DNA of 5,472 nucleotides. Source: Candidatus Moraniibacteriota bacterium. Its GTDB lineage: Bacteria; Patescibacteriota; Minisyncoccia; Moranbacterales; UBA2206. Position 1 is the first letter of the stretch. Every line of letters starts with the position of its first letter. The notes beneath the pieces were generated by a model, which was not told the origin of the DNA, searched no databases, and saw nothing but the letters and a program-made list of their open reading frames with translations. Below are positions 1 through 5,472 of the stretch, piece after piece. The DNA lies in the NCBI GenBank assembly GCA_027351145.1, contig DAIEIZ010000025.1, forward strand, positions 1 to 5,472. The letters are read 5' to 3'. Both the position numbers and the translations under genes were made by a program.

Positions 1-90
1 GATTATATAGTATTTTCATCCGAAGATTCCAAAGAAGCTTGTGTTAGGGCGGAAAAAATCAAGGAATTTGTGTTGGGTAAGGTAAAATAA
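1..90 (+). CDS. C-terminal end of an unidentified protein (5' partial)
   Basis: Frame 1 is open from the window edge to a TAA at 88-90, giving the last 29 residues of a protein that begins upstream. The tail starts DYIVFSSEDSKEA and is a charged, probably helical end (AEKIKEFVLGKVK). It is followed by an AT-rich trailer and an intrinsic terminator at 177-205, as expected for the last gene of a transcription unit. The fragment is too short for me to recognise a family, so no function is assigned. That it is coding is supported by its position before the terminator and by the balanced codon use, not by homology. Confidence 0.55.
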   Translation, partial: DYIVFSSEDSKEACVRAEKIKEFVLGKVK

Positions 91-123
91 ATTTTTAAAA
101 ACCAAAAATGAACGAAAAATTTA

Positions 124-142
124 CTCTCTCTCTCTCTCTCTC
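124..142. repeat. CT dinucleotide microsatellite
   Basis: Nineteen consecutive alternating C and T bases (9.5 CT units) lie in the trailer between the stop codon at 90 and the terminator at 177. The complementary strand is a GA polypurine run. Such a pure dinucleotide run is slippage-prone, so length differences between related cells would be expected. It is not inside a recognisable gene: the only ATG that reads into it (108) opens just 12 codons before a TAA at 144-146. Confidence 0.9.
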
Positions 143-176
143 GTAAATAGCCAAAATTTTCAAGGAACATTTTTTG

Positions 177-205
177 ATTCGACATTTTTAGTGTCGGATT
201 TTTTT
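177..205 (+). terminator. Intrinsic terminator of the upstream gene
   Basis: Bases 177-184 pair with 192-199 (core CGACA/TGTCG, one G-U pair) around a seven-base loop, and a run of seven T occupies 199-205. This is a standard rho-independent layout. It ends the transcript of the gene finishing at 90 and insulates it from the promoter that begins only a base or two later. Confidence 0.8.
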
Positions 206-206
206 G

Positions 207-234
207 TTGACTATAATCTCAAAAATGCTAAAAT
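207..234 (+). promoter_or_regulatory. Sigma-70-type promoter with extended -10
   Basis: A TTGACT -35 box (207-212) and a TAAAAT -10 box (229-234) are separated by 16 bases. The bases TGC directly before the -10 form an extended -10 (TGn) motif. Initiation would fall near 240-242, about ten bases before the first stem of the folded leader and about 160 bases before the ATG of the large surface protein. The same AATGCTA string covers the -10 of the second promoter in this window, which supports both calls. Confidence 0.75.
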
Positions 235-249
235 AAAATTAACAAAATA

Positions 250-372
250 CCAGTCGTCAAACTAGCAAGTTTTTAAACTTGCCAACTAGTCGTGCACAGT
301 GAGGGGCAACTCTCGAAAGGTGCGTGACTAGTTTGACGACTGGGACAATCCAAGTAAGAGTTGTCCCTTTTT
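250..372 (+). ncRNA. Structured leader RNA, candidate transcription-attenuation riboswitch
   Basis: Seen directly: 250-265 pairs perfectly with 328-343 (16 bp). Inside it are hairpin 266-271/276-281; stem 291-297/320-326 (two G-U pairs); and hairpin 300-305/310-315 closed by a GCAA (GNRA-type) tetraloop, set off by an asymmetric A-rich internal loop (298-299 against 316-319). A terminator-like hairpin with a T run follows (342-372). Two conflicts suggest switching. First, 284-297 can pair continuously with 320-333, which breaks the inner part of the 16-bp stem. Second, 303-313 can pair with 357-367 over 11 bp (one G-U), which removes the 3' arm of the terminator. The position between a strong promoter and the ATG at 401 fits a cis-acting leader of the surface-protein gene. 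I do not recognise the c-di-GMP, SAM, T-box, ZTP, fluoride, guanidine or purine classes in it. A free small RNA ending at 372 is the alternative reading. Confidence 0.7.
342..372 (+). terminator. Leader terminator hairpin (conditional?)
   Basis: GGGACAA (342-348) pairs with TTGTCCC (361-367) around a 12-base loop, followed directly by five T (368-372). The first two G of the stem also close the long stem of the leader (paired with 250-251), so a fully formed long stem leaves only five terminator pairs. The hairpin lies before the gene it would control, which is where an attenuator sits. Whether it really terminates is inferred; the U run is short. Confidence 0.65.
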
Positions 373-400
373 GGTATCTAAAAATATAACCACTAAAAAA

Positions 401-3367
401 ATGAAAAAAGATTTTTTTCAAAACAAAAAAAGCACATTGGGTTCTATTGTGATAATTCTGTTGGTGTCATTCGGAGTCTATTCTTTTTCAGAAAAATACC
501 AATTAGCTAATTTGATTTATCCTGCCACAGAGACACAACTCGGTGTGTCTAAAAATATTGTTGATGATAGCAAGAACAATGTTTCCGTATCTTCCACTCC
601 TGCTGGGTCTGCTGTAGTCAAAGGCGAAGCAGATCAAAACAATAACAGCACAGATGCATCGCAATGCGTATCTGCGGTTTGCGAACAACTACTCACCAAA
701 AACCTCGAAAACCAATTCATCCAAATCAAAGGCAATTTAGGAAGATTGGGGGAAATCAGTCAAAAAGACGGGCAGTTCTATTTGGTTAAAAAAATTATCG
801 AAAACGGCAATATCAAACGCCACACAATCAAGGCAATCAATTTGGACACGGGCTCAGTCAATTCTCGAATTATTGCCAATCATTCTATTGATTCCGGAGA
901 TCTTGAAAATAATCTCACGATTAGAAATTTAACTGTTGATGGTGATTTTATTGCGCAAAATTATGCCGGGCAAACTTCCATTACTACTCTTGGCACAATT
1001 ACCAATGGCGCTTGGCAAGGAAGCCCCATCAATTCAAACTTTCTTGGTTCGAATGTGATGTTGGAAGGCGAAAATATCTCGCTTTTACATAACGATGCTG
1101 GTTACTTGACTAGCGTGTCCGCGGAAACTGATCCAATTTTTGAATCTAGTGTTGCACACGGAATAACCGACACGAATGTTGCTAATTGGAACAGTGCTTA
1201 CAACTGGGGTAACCATGCCCTCCAAGGCTATATCACTGCCGTTTCTTCGGATGTGCTAACTAATAAAACTTGGAATGGAAATTTGATTGGTTTAGCATAT
1301 GGCGGAACAGGCACAGCCACTGGATCAATCACCGGCACCGGCGCACTCAATTTTTCTGCCGGTGGGACAAATCAAAATGTAACGCTCACTCCATCGGGAA
1401 CGGGGTATACAATTTTAAATGGGAATGTGGGGATTGGGACGACGAGTCCAAATTCAAAATTCAGTGTAATCAAAGTAAATACAATGAGTTATCCATTTTC
1501 CTCTTCTCCCGTTAGTTTATTTGCCAGTAGTAATCCAGAAGTAGGTATTTTAGAAACTGGAAACACTGCGGGAAACACTGCGACGCTTAGGCTCGGAACT
1601 GTCCATGCTACATACTATAATTCTGGGGCATTTATTCAAGCAAAACAATACGCAGGACTTACTTTTTGGGAACTTTTTTTTGGCACTTCAAATGGAGCTT
1701 CTGCTACAACAGCAATGATGATTTCAAGGTTGGGTTATGTTGGTATTGGGACGACGAATCCTGGCTATAAGCTGGATGTTGCCGGTAGTGTCGCTGCTAA
1801 TGAGATTATTGCTACTGGCGTAAATGGCATTACTAGCACGAATGGCGGTATGTATCTAAAAAATTATCTTGGTTCAAGTGTCAATACACATGCTGTTTTT
1901 AATAGTGTAAATAGTAGAGGAACGGTAAGTGCTCCCACATATTTATTAAATGGTGATGAAATCGGAGCCATTGCTTTTAGGGAGGGAACATCTGGAGGAA
2001 TAGGTGATGCTGGGGCAGGGTTTGCCTTTTTTGCAAGCGAGAACTGGAGTACATCTGCTCTTGGAACAAGGATAAATTTTTTTACAACTCCCAATGGTTC
2101 TACTGTTAAGACAGCGTATCTTGATGTGAGCAATGCTGGTATTGCTACTTTTGTGAATCAAGTGCTGGCTCCTTCATTCAAAGGAACTGGAAATACAGAT
2201 GTCAATTCCTTTGCCGGCAACGTCGGCATCGGCACCACCGCCCCCAACTACATCCTCGACGTCCAACATGCTACCTCGAAAGTAAACTCCAAAAATGGTT
2301 ACCTCACCAATGGTGCCGACTATGCCGAATATTTCTATACTGATGACACTGATTTAGTTTCCGGCGAAACAGTTTGTGTGGACATCGAAAAACCCAACGC
2401 TGTCAAGCGCTGTCAGCGTTCAGGCGATAATAATGTGATGGGCATTGTTTCCACTAACCCTTCCATTGTCGGAAATGGCAACGGCCAAAAAAGAGACAGT
2501 GATCCCCACTATAAAATCATTGGAATGCTCGGACAAGTGCCCGCTAAAGTCAGTAGTGAAAACGGCACAGTTCAAATTGGCGACAGCCTTACCTCATCTG
2601 ACATTCCTGGATATCTCCGCAAAGCCAACGCTGGTGAATCAACGGTCGGAGTCGCCATGCAAAGTTCTAGCAATGAAAAATCCACTATCCAAGTCCTCAT
2701 CTCGCGCCGAAACCAAAGTCTTACCGTGGAAAAAGTAGAAGAGGCTGTGACGGAAAATATTGCCAAAATGAATATCCAAGATCAAATTACCAAAATGATT
2801 GCCACTGCTAAAGACAGTATCAATAACACCGAAACACAAAATTTTGTGTCCCAAACGCAATTTTCCACATTGCAAGACGGGCAGACGCAAAATGCCACGT
2901 CTCTACGGATATTGCAAAAACAAATGGACGACCTCCAACTGCAAACCAAACCAATCATTGATTTCTATTTGGCACTGGATTTGAAAAATGTGCTCTATAA
3001 AAATGCGCTGGGTAATTTTGATTTGCTTGGTGGAAAAATTACTGCTAAAGATATTGAAGCCTTGAATACGATCAAAGCCAAAGATATTGAGGCGACGGAT
3101 TCCGTGACGGGGGATTTGCTTTCGGGGAATAGTCTCGAGTTGGGAAAGGATACTTCCGGTAAAAGCATTTTGAAGTCGGGTGAGACGAAAGTGGAAATCG
3201 ATACTGCCATGGCAAACAAAGACATTAAAATTTATATTACTCCAGTCGGCAACACTTTCGGACAAGTGCTTTATGTTGATGAAATTTCCGACGGAAAATT
3301 TTTCAATGTCAAAATGAACGAAAAGCAAGGTAGCGACATTAATTTTAATTGGCTGATTGTGAAATAG
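401..3367 (+). CDS. Large surface-anchored, tail-fibre-like protein with Peptidase_G2-like domain
   Basis: The 988-residue product probably extends from the cell surface. I chose ATG 401 because it starts directly on the lysine-rich head (MKKDFFQNKK). An in-frame TTG at 371 would lie in the T run of the leader terminator. Neither start has a Shine-Dalgarno sequence. Order of parts: a hydrophobic anchor or uncleaved signal (about 13-29); a Ser/Asn/Asp-rich linker; phage-tail-like motifs (GTITNGAWQGSPI 198-210; AGYLTSV...ETDPIF from 233; LTNKTWNG 286; AYGGTG 299-304); three GIGTTxP motifs (344, 448, 609), each ending a module; a domain containing ENW (547-549) and TTPNGST (562-568); a Peptidase_G2/intramolecular-chaperone-like domain (about 630-770; GADYAEYF 638-645, SIVGNGNG 688-695); a coiled coil (about 776-850); KDIEA repeats (883, 894); and a beta-type cap (about 935-988). 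It has only four cysteines, in two pairs (89/94 and 659/671). Adhesion or contact with a host cell is plausible but inferred. There is no LPxTG sortase signal. Confidence 0.9.
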   Translation: MKKDFFQNKKSTLGSIVIILLVSFGVYSFSEKYQLANLIYPATETQLGVSKNIVDDSKNNVSVSSTPAGSAVVKGEADQNNNSTDASQCVSAVCEQLLTKNLENQFIQIKGNLGRLGEISQKDGQFYLVKKIIENGNIKRHTIKAINLDTGSVNSRIIANHSIDSGDLENNLTIRNLTVDGDFIAQNYAGQTSITTLGTITNGAWQGSPINSNFLGSNVMLEGENISLLHNDAGYLTSVSAETDPIFESSVAHGITDTNVANWNSAYNWGNHALQGYITAVSSDVLTNKTWNGNLIGLAYGGTGTATGSITGTGALNFSAGGTNQNVTLTPSGTGYTILNGNVGIGTTSPNSKFSVIKVNTMSYPFSSSPVSLFASSNPEVGILETGNTAGNTATLRLGTVHATYYNSGAFIQAKQYAGLTFWELFFGTSNGASATTAMMISRLGYVGIGTTNPGYKLDVAGSVAANEIIATGVNGITSTNGGMYLKNYLGSSVNTHAVFNSVNSRGTVSAPTYLLNGDEIGAIAFREGTSGGIGDAGAGFAFFASENWSTSALGTRINFFTTPNGSTVKTAYLDVSNAGIATFVNQVLAPSFKGTGNTDVNSFAGNVGIGTTAPNYILDVQHATSKVNSKNGYLTNGADYAEYFYTDDTDLVSGETVCVDIEKPNAVKRCQRSGDNNVMGIVSTNPSIVGNGNGQKRDSDPHYKIIGMLGQVPAKVSSENGTVQIGDSLTSSDIPGYLRKANAGESTVGVAMQSSSNEKSTIQVLISRRNQSLTVEKVEEAVTENIAKMNIQDQITKMIATAKDSINNTETQNFVSQTQFSTLQDGQTQNATSLRILQKQMDDLQLQTKPIIDFYLALDLKNVLYKNALGNFDLLGGKITAKDIEALNTIKAKDIEATDSVTGDLLSGNSLELGKDTSGKSILKSGETKVEIDTAMANKDIKIYITPVGNTFGQVLYVDEISDGKFFNVKMNEKQGSDINFNWLIVK
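1559..1582 (+). repeat. In-frame perfect 12-bp tandem duplication
   Basis: The 12-mer GGAAACACTGCG occurs twice back to back (1559-1570 and 1571-1582), with no mismatch. It encodes Gly-Asn-Thr-Ala twice (residues 387-394) in the module between the first and second GIGTT motifs. The exact identity at every codon position points to a recent slippage event rather than selected protein repetition. Confidence 0.9.
2288..2713 (+). other. Peptidase_G2-like (intramolecular chaperone) domain coding segment
   Basis: Residues about 630-770 of the large surface protein contain a GADYAEYF start, a VMGIVSTNPSIVGN core and a late segment YKIIGMLGQVPAKV...VQIGDSLTSSD. I recognise this order from the Peptidase_G2 / IMC family found at the end of phage neck-appendage and tail-spike proteins, where it helps trimer folding and can release itself by autocleavage. 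Here it is followed by roughly 220 further residues rather than being C-terminal. I cannot confirm catalytic residues, so autocleavage is an open question. Two cysteines (659, 671) lie inside it. Confidence 0.6.
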
Positions 3368-3392
3368 TTTTTTATATTTTTTTATTTCCCGT

Positions 3393-3430
3393 AGAGAGGT
3401 ATTTGTTTAGACAGATACCTCTTTGTGTTT
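3393..3430 (+). terminator. Terminator after the surface-protein gene
   Basis: Bases 3393-3406 pair with 3411-3424 as 14 consecutive pairs (two G-U) around a four-base TTAG loop. The following TTTGTGTTT stretch is an imperfect U tract, so termination may be leaky, though the stem is long. The hairpin lies 25 bases after the TAG at 3365-3367 and before the next promoter, so it separates the two transcription units. Confidence 0.7.
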
Positions 3431-3441
3431 ATGGTCATTAT

Positions 3442-3470
3442 TTGACATTATCCAATAATAATGCTACGGT
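3442..3470 (+). promoter_or_regulatory. Sigma-70-type promoter of the glycosyltransferase unit
   Basis: A perfect TTGACA -35 box (3442-3447) is followed after 17 bases by TACGGT (3465-3470), a weak -10 rescued by a TGC extended -10 immediately upstream. Transcription would start near 3477, leaving a leader of about 20 bases with no Shine-Dalgarno sequence before the ATG at 3499. The AATGCTA string over the -10 matches that of the promoter at 207-234. Confidence 0.7.
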
Positions 3471-3498
3471 ATCAAGTTAAGAATATTTTGAATTAAAT

Positions 3499-4638
3499 AT
3501 GCGAATAGCCTATATTGGACAAAAGGGAATACCAGTTAAAACTGGTGGAGTAGAGCGTTATGTGGAAGAAGTTTCAACAAGAATGGCAAAAAATGGCCAT
3601 GAGGTTTTTGTGTATGCACGCAATAATTATACGGAAAAAAAAATACAAGAATACGATGGTGTAAAAATCATTCATTTGCCATCCATTCCGACAAAAAATT
3701 TAGATGCGATTAGCCATACTTTTCTAGCGACAATACACGCGTTATTTCAAAATTATGACATAATTCATTATCACTCAATCGGACCCACTTCATTAAGCGT
3801 TATTCCTAAGTTATTTAAAAGAAAAACGCCACTGATTGCAACTTTTCAATGTCAAGACTATTTCCATAAAAAATGGGGTCGTTTTGCTCAAGCTTATTTG
3901 CGTTTTTCTGAAAGATTGACTTGTGTTGTTCCGGATGAAACAATTGCCGTGACTAAACAAATTCAGACCTATGCTAAAGAAAAATATCAAAAAGATTTAA
4001 TATATATACCCAATGGAGCTGAAATAAAATTTAATTATAATGCGGAAGTCTTAGGGGAGTGGAATTTGCAAAAAAATAATTATATCCTTTCAGTCAGTCG
4101 TCTTGTTAGGCACAAAGGTATTCACTATTTGATCGAAGCTTTTAATGATCTTTGTGAAAAAAATTTAAATCAGGGAAAGAAACTGGTGATTGTCGGAGGA
4201 GGTGCGTTTACGGATGATTATGTGCAATACCTAAAAGCATTAGCGGGAAAAAATAAGGAAATTGTTTTTACCGGAACGGTTAGCGGAGAAAAGTTGGAAC
4301 AATTTTTTTCACATTGTTTTCTTTTTGTGCAACCATCCGAATCGGAAGGAATGTCGCTTGCGCTTCTTGAAGCAATGGGATATGGCAAGGCGATTTTAGT
4401 TAGCGATATTTTGGAAAATGTTAATGTTCTGAAGGGATCGGGATTTGTTTTTGAAAATAAAAATAAGGATGATTTGAAAAATAAATTGGAGGAAATTTTA
4501 AATAATCCAGAAAAAGCTGAGTTGGCCGGATTGGAAAGTCAAAAAATTGCCAGGGATTTTTATGATTGGGATAAAATTGTTGATCAGATTGAAGCCTTGT
4601 ATTTAGACAGTTTGAGCGAAAAAAATAAGGAAAAATAA
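3499..4638 (+). CDS. GT4-family glycosyltransferase (GT-B fold)
   Basis: The 379-residue length is typical of a GT-B retaining glycosyltransferase. The N-terminal half opens with MRIAYIGQKGIP and a glycine-rich TGGVERYVEE loop (15-24), the pattern of the DUF1972/RgpA-like acceptor domain. The C-terminal donor domain shows IPNG (170-173), SVSRLVRHKGI (198-208, with R201 and K206 at the usual phosphate-binding positions) and the ExxxxxxxE signature E283/E291 in ESEGMSLALLE. These motifs indicate transfer of a sugar from an NDP-sugar to a growing glycan at the inner face of the membrane. The sugar and acceptor cannot be read from the sequence. There is no membrane segment, so it is cytosolic or peripheral. 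It has its own promoter (3442-3470), no Shine-Dalgarno sequence, and is followed after 10 bases by the DUF4012-type gene, with which it probably forms an operon. Confidence 0.93.
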   Translation: MRIAYIGQKGIPVKTGGVERYVEEVSTRMAKNGHEVFVYARNNYTEKKIQEYDGVKIIHLPSIPTKNLDAISHTFLATIHALFQNYDIIHYHSIGPTSLSVIPKLFKRKTPLIATFQCQDYFHKKWGRFAQAYLRFSERLTCVVPDETIAVTKQIQTYAKEKYQKDLIYIPNGAEIKFNYNAEVLGEWNLQKNNYILSVSRLVRHKGIHYLIEAFNDLCEKNLNQGKKLVIVGGGAFTDDYVQYLKALAGKNKEIVFTGTVSGEKLEQFFSHCFLFVQPSESEGMSLALLEAMGYGKAILVSDILENVNVLKGSGFVFENKNKDDLKNKLEEILNNPEKAELAGLESQKIARDFYDWDKIVDQIEALYLDSLSEKNKEK

Positions 4639-4648
4639 TATTTTTTTT

Positions 4649-5472
4649 ATGAAAAAAGTTTATTCAAAAAAATTTTGGTTTATTTTTTGGTTATTAGCTA
4701 TAATTTTTCTTTTTGGCTGGTATTCTTTTTTGCAGATAAAAAATAATAATGAATTTGGCGCTATTAATTTTGCTATTGATTTTTTACCTTTAGATGAACT
4801 TAAAAAAGCCAAATTCAAAACGATGTCCACTTTTGCGCAATATTTATTTCAAAAAGACGGTCAAGAAAAAACCTTTATGTTGCTTTTTGAACATAACATG
4901 GAACTTCGTCCCGGCGGTGGCTATATCGGATCGTTTGGAATTTTGAAAATGAAAAATGGAAAAGTTTTGGAATTGCAAACAAATGATCTTTCTAATTTTG
5001 ATGGGCGCGTTCCCAACGGCACAACTCCGCCCTATCCGATGAAGGAACTATTGGGTGTAACTTCTTGGAAATTGCGTGATTCAAATTGGTCGCCGGATTT
5101 TTCTGAGAATGCCCAAAAAGCGGAAGAATTTTATAAATCAGGACAAGGACAAGAAAATTTTCAAGGAATTGTTGCAATCAATAGCGATGTATTGATGTCT
5201 TTTTTGCAAGTCACCGGACCGGTTAAGATCGAAGGTTATCCGGGAACATATGATAGCGAAAATGCTGTTTTGGCACTGGAAAAACAAGTGGAAATGAATT
5301 ATATTCAACAGGGAATCAAAAAGGAAGAGAGAAAAAGCATAATGAATTTATTGGCGCAAGAAATAGAAAAGAAAGTTTTTACACTAAACATTGCGCAAAA
5401 AATAAAATTAGCGGAAATAATTTTGGATGACTTGAATCGCAAAGATATTCAACTTTATTTTAAAGATCAAAA
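4649..5472 (+). CDS. DUF4012-family membrane-anchored protein (3' partial)
   Basis: ATG 4649 opens a frame that stays open to the window edge (274 complete codons). A basic start (MKKVYSKK) leads into one hydrophobic segment (about 9-28) rich in Phe, Trp and Ile, and then a soluble part that should lie outside the membrane. Family motifs are clear: LLFEHNMELRPGGGYIGSFG (77-96, with E85, R87, P88 and the Gly run) and LRDSNWSPDF (142-151), followed by a GIVAINSDVLMSFLQVTGPV segment. These are hallmarks of DUF4012, a family whose biochemical role is unknown to me but which often lies in envelope and polysaccharide loci of CPR and Gram-positive bacteria. It starts 10 bases after the glycosyltransferase, with a run of eight T directly before the ATG. 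The only AAGGA (4627-4631) is 17 bases upstream, too far for a normal ribosome site. The C-terminus is missing. Confidence 0.88.
   Translation, partial: MKKVYSKKFWFIFWLLAIIFLFGWYSFLQIKNNNEFGAINFAIDFLPLDELKKAKFKTMSTFAQYLFQKDGQEKTFMLLFEHNMELRPGGGYIGSFGILKMKNGKVLELQTNDLSNFDGRVPNGTTPPYPMKELLGVTSWKLRDSNWSPDFSENAQKAEEFYKSGQGQENFQGIVAINSDVLMSFLQVTGPVKIEGYPGTYDSENAVLALEKQVEMNYIQQGIKKEERKSIMNLLAQEIEKKVFTLNIAQKIKLAEIILDDLNRKDIQLYFKDQ

Noticed and set aside
108..146. Short ORF reading into the CT run, as a phase-variable gene
   Set aside because: It has only 12 codons, no ribosome site, and changing the repeat by one unit still gives an early stop.
284..330. Hammerhead ribozyme suggested by a GAAA after a short hairpin (316-318 region)
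   Set aside because: The essential CUGANGA core is absent; the nearby CAGTGAG does not fit.
250..343. Transposon terminal inverted repeat, integron attC site or retron RNA
   Set aside because: There is no transposase, integrase or reverse transcriptase nearby, no target duplication is visible, and the arms enclose only a structured non-coding loop directly behind a promoter.
361..390. Possible second promoter (TTGTCC ... TATAAC, 18-base spacer) giving a nearly leaderless mRNA from 401
   Set aside because: Both boxes overlap the terminator arm and A/T-rich sequence where such matches occur easily; the promoter at 207-234 is much stronger. Mapping of 5' ends would settle it.
371..400. TTG at 371 as the start of the large surface protein
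   Set aside because: It lies inside the T run of the leader terminator, has no ribosome site, and adds ten residues before a typical lysine-rich signal start; ATG 401 is preferred.
1864..2161. Minus-strand open frames inside the surface-protein gene
   Set aside because: They are shadows of the real gene: no domain, no promoter, no ribosome site, and fully covered by a recognised + strand product.

Overview
The window looks like a chromosomal piece of a small-genome, AT-rich bacterium, most likely a member of the Candidate Phyla Radiation (Patescibacteria, Parcubacteria-like). This is an inference from three things: the gene set (a giant N-terminally anchored surface protein built from phage tail-fibre modules, a GT4 glycosyltransferase, and a DUF4012-type membrane protein), the lack of a properly spaced Shine-Dalgarno sequence at all three starts, and the AT-rich spacers. 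All complete genes lie on the + strand and read through with the standard stops (TAA, TAG); nothing in them calls for TGA recoding.

Layout. Bases 1-90 are the last 29 codons of an unidentified gene. Its trailer carries a pure CT dinucleotide run (124-142) and ends in a clear intrinsic terminator (177-205). A good promoter with an extended -10 (207-234) follows at once. It starts a transcript whose first ~130 nt form an elaborate folded leader (250-367): a perfect 16-bp closing stem, a small A/T hairpin, a GNRA-capped hairpin, and a terminator-like hairpin with a U run placed 28 nt before the ATG of the large gene. Parts of this leader can pair in mutually exclusive ways, including an 11-bp candidate antiterminator, so it looks like a transcription-attenuation switch. 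I cannot match it to a known riboswitch class, and it is the most interesting element here.

The gene behind the leader (401-3367) encodes a 988-residue surface protein: N-terminal membrane anchor or signal, tail-fibre and adhesin-like modules separated by three GIGTT(S/N/A)P motifs, a Peptidase_G2/intramolecular-chaperone-like domain, a coiled coil and a small C-terminal beta-type cap. It ends in a hairpin (3393-3430). A second promoter with a perfect TTGACA box (3442-3470) drives an apparent two-gene unit: a GT4 glycosyltransferase (3499-4638) and, 10 nt later, a DUF4012-family membrane protein that runs off the window (4649-5472).

Taken together this reads as a cell-envelope locus: one independently controlled transcription unit for a large fibrous surface protein, and a second for glycan synthesis coupled to a membrane-anchored envelope protein. 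The functional link between the two units is inferred only from proximity.
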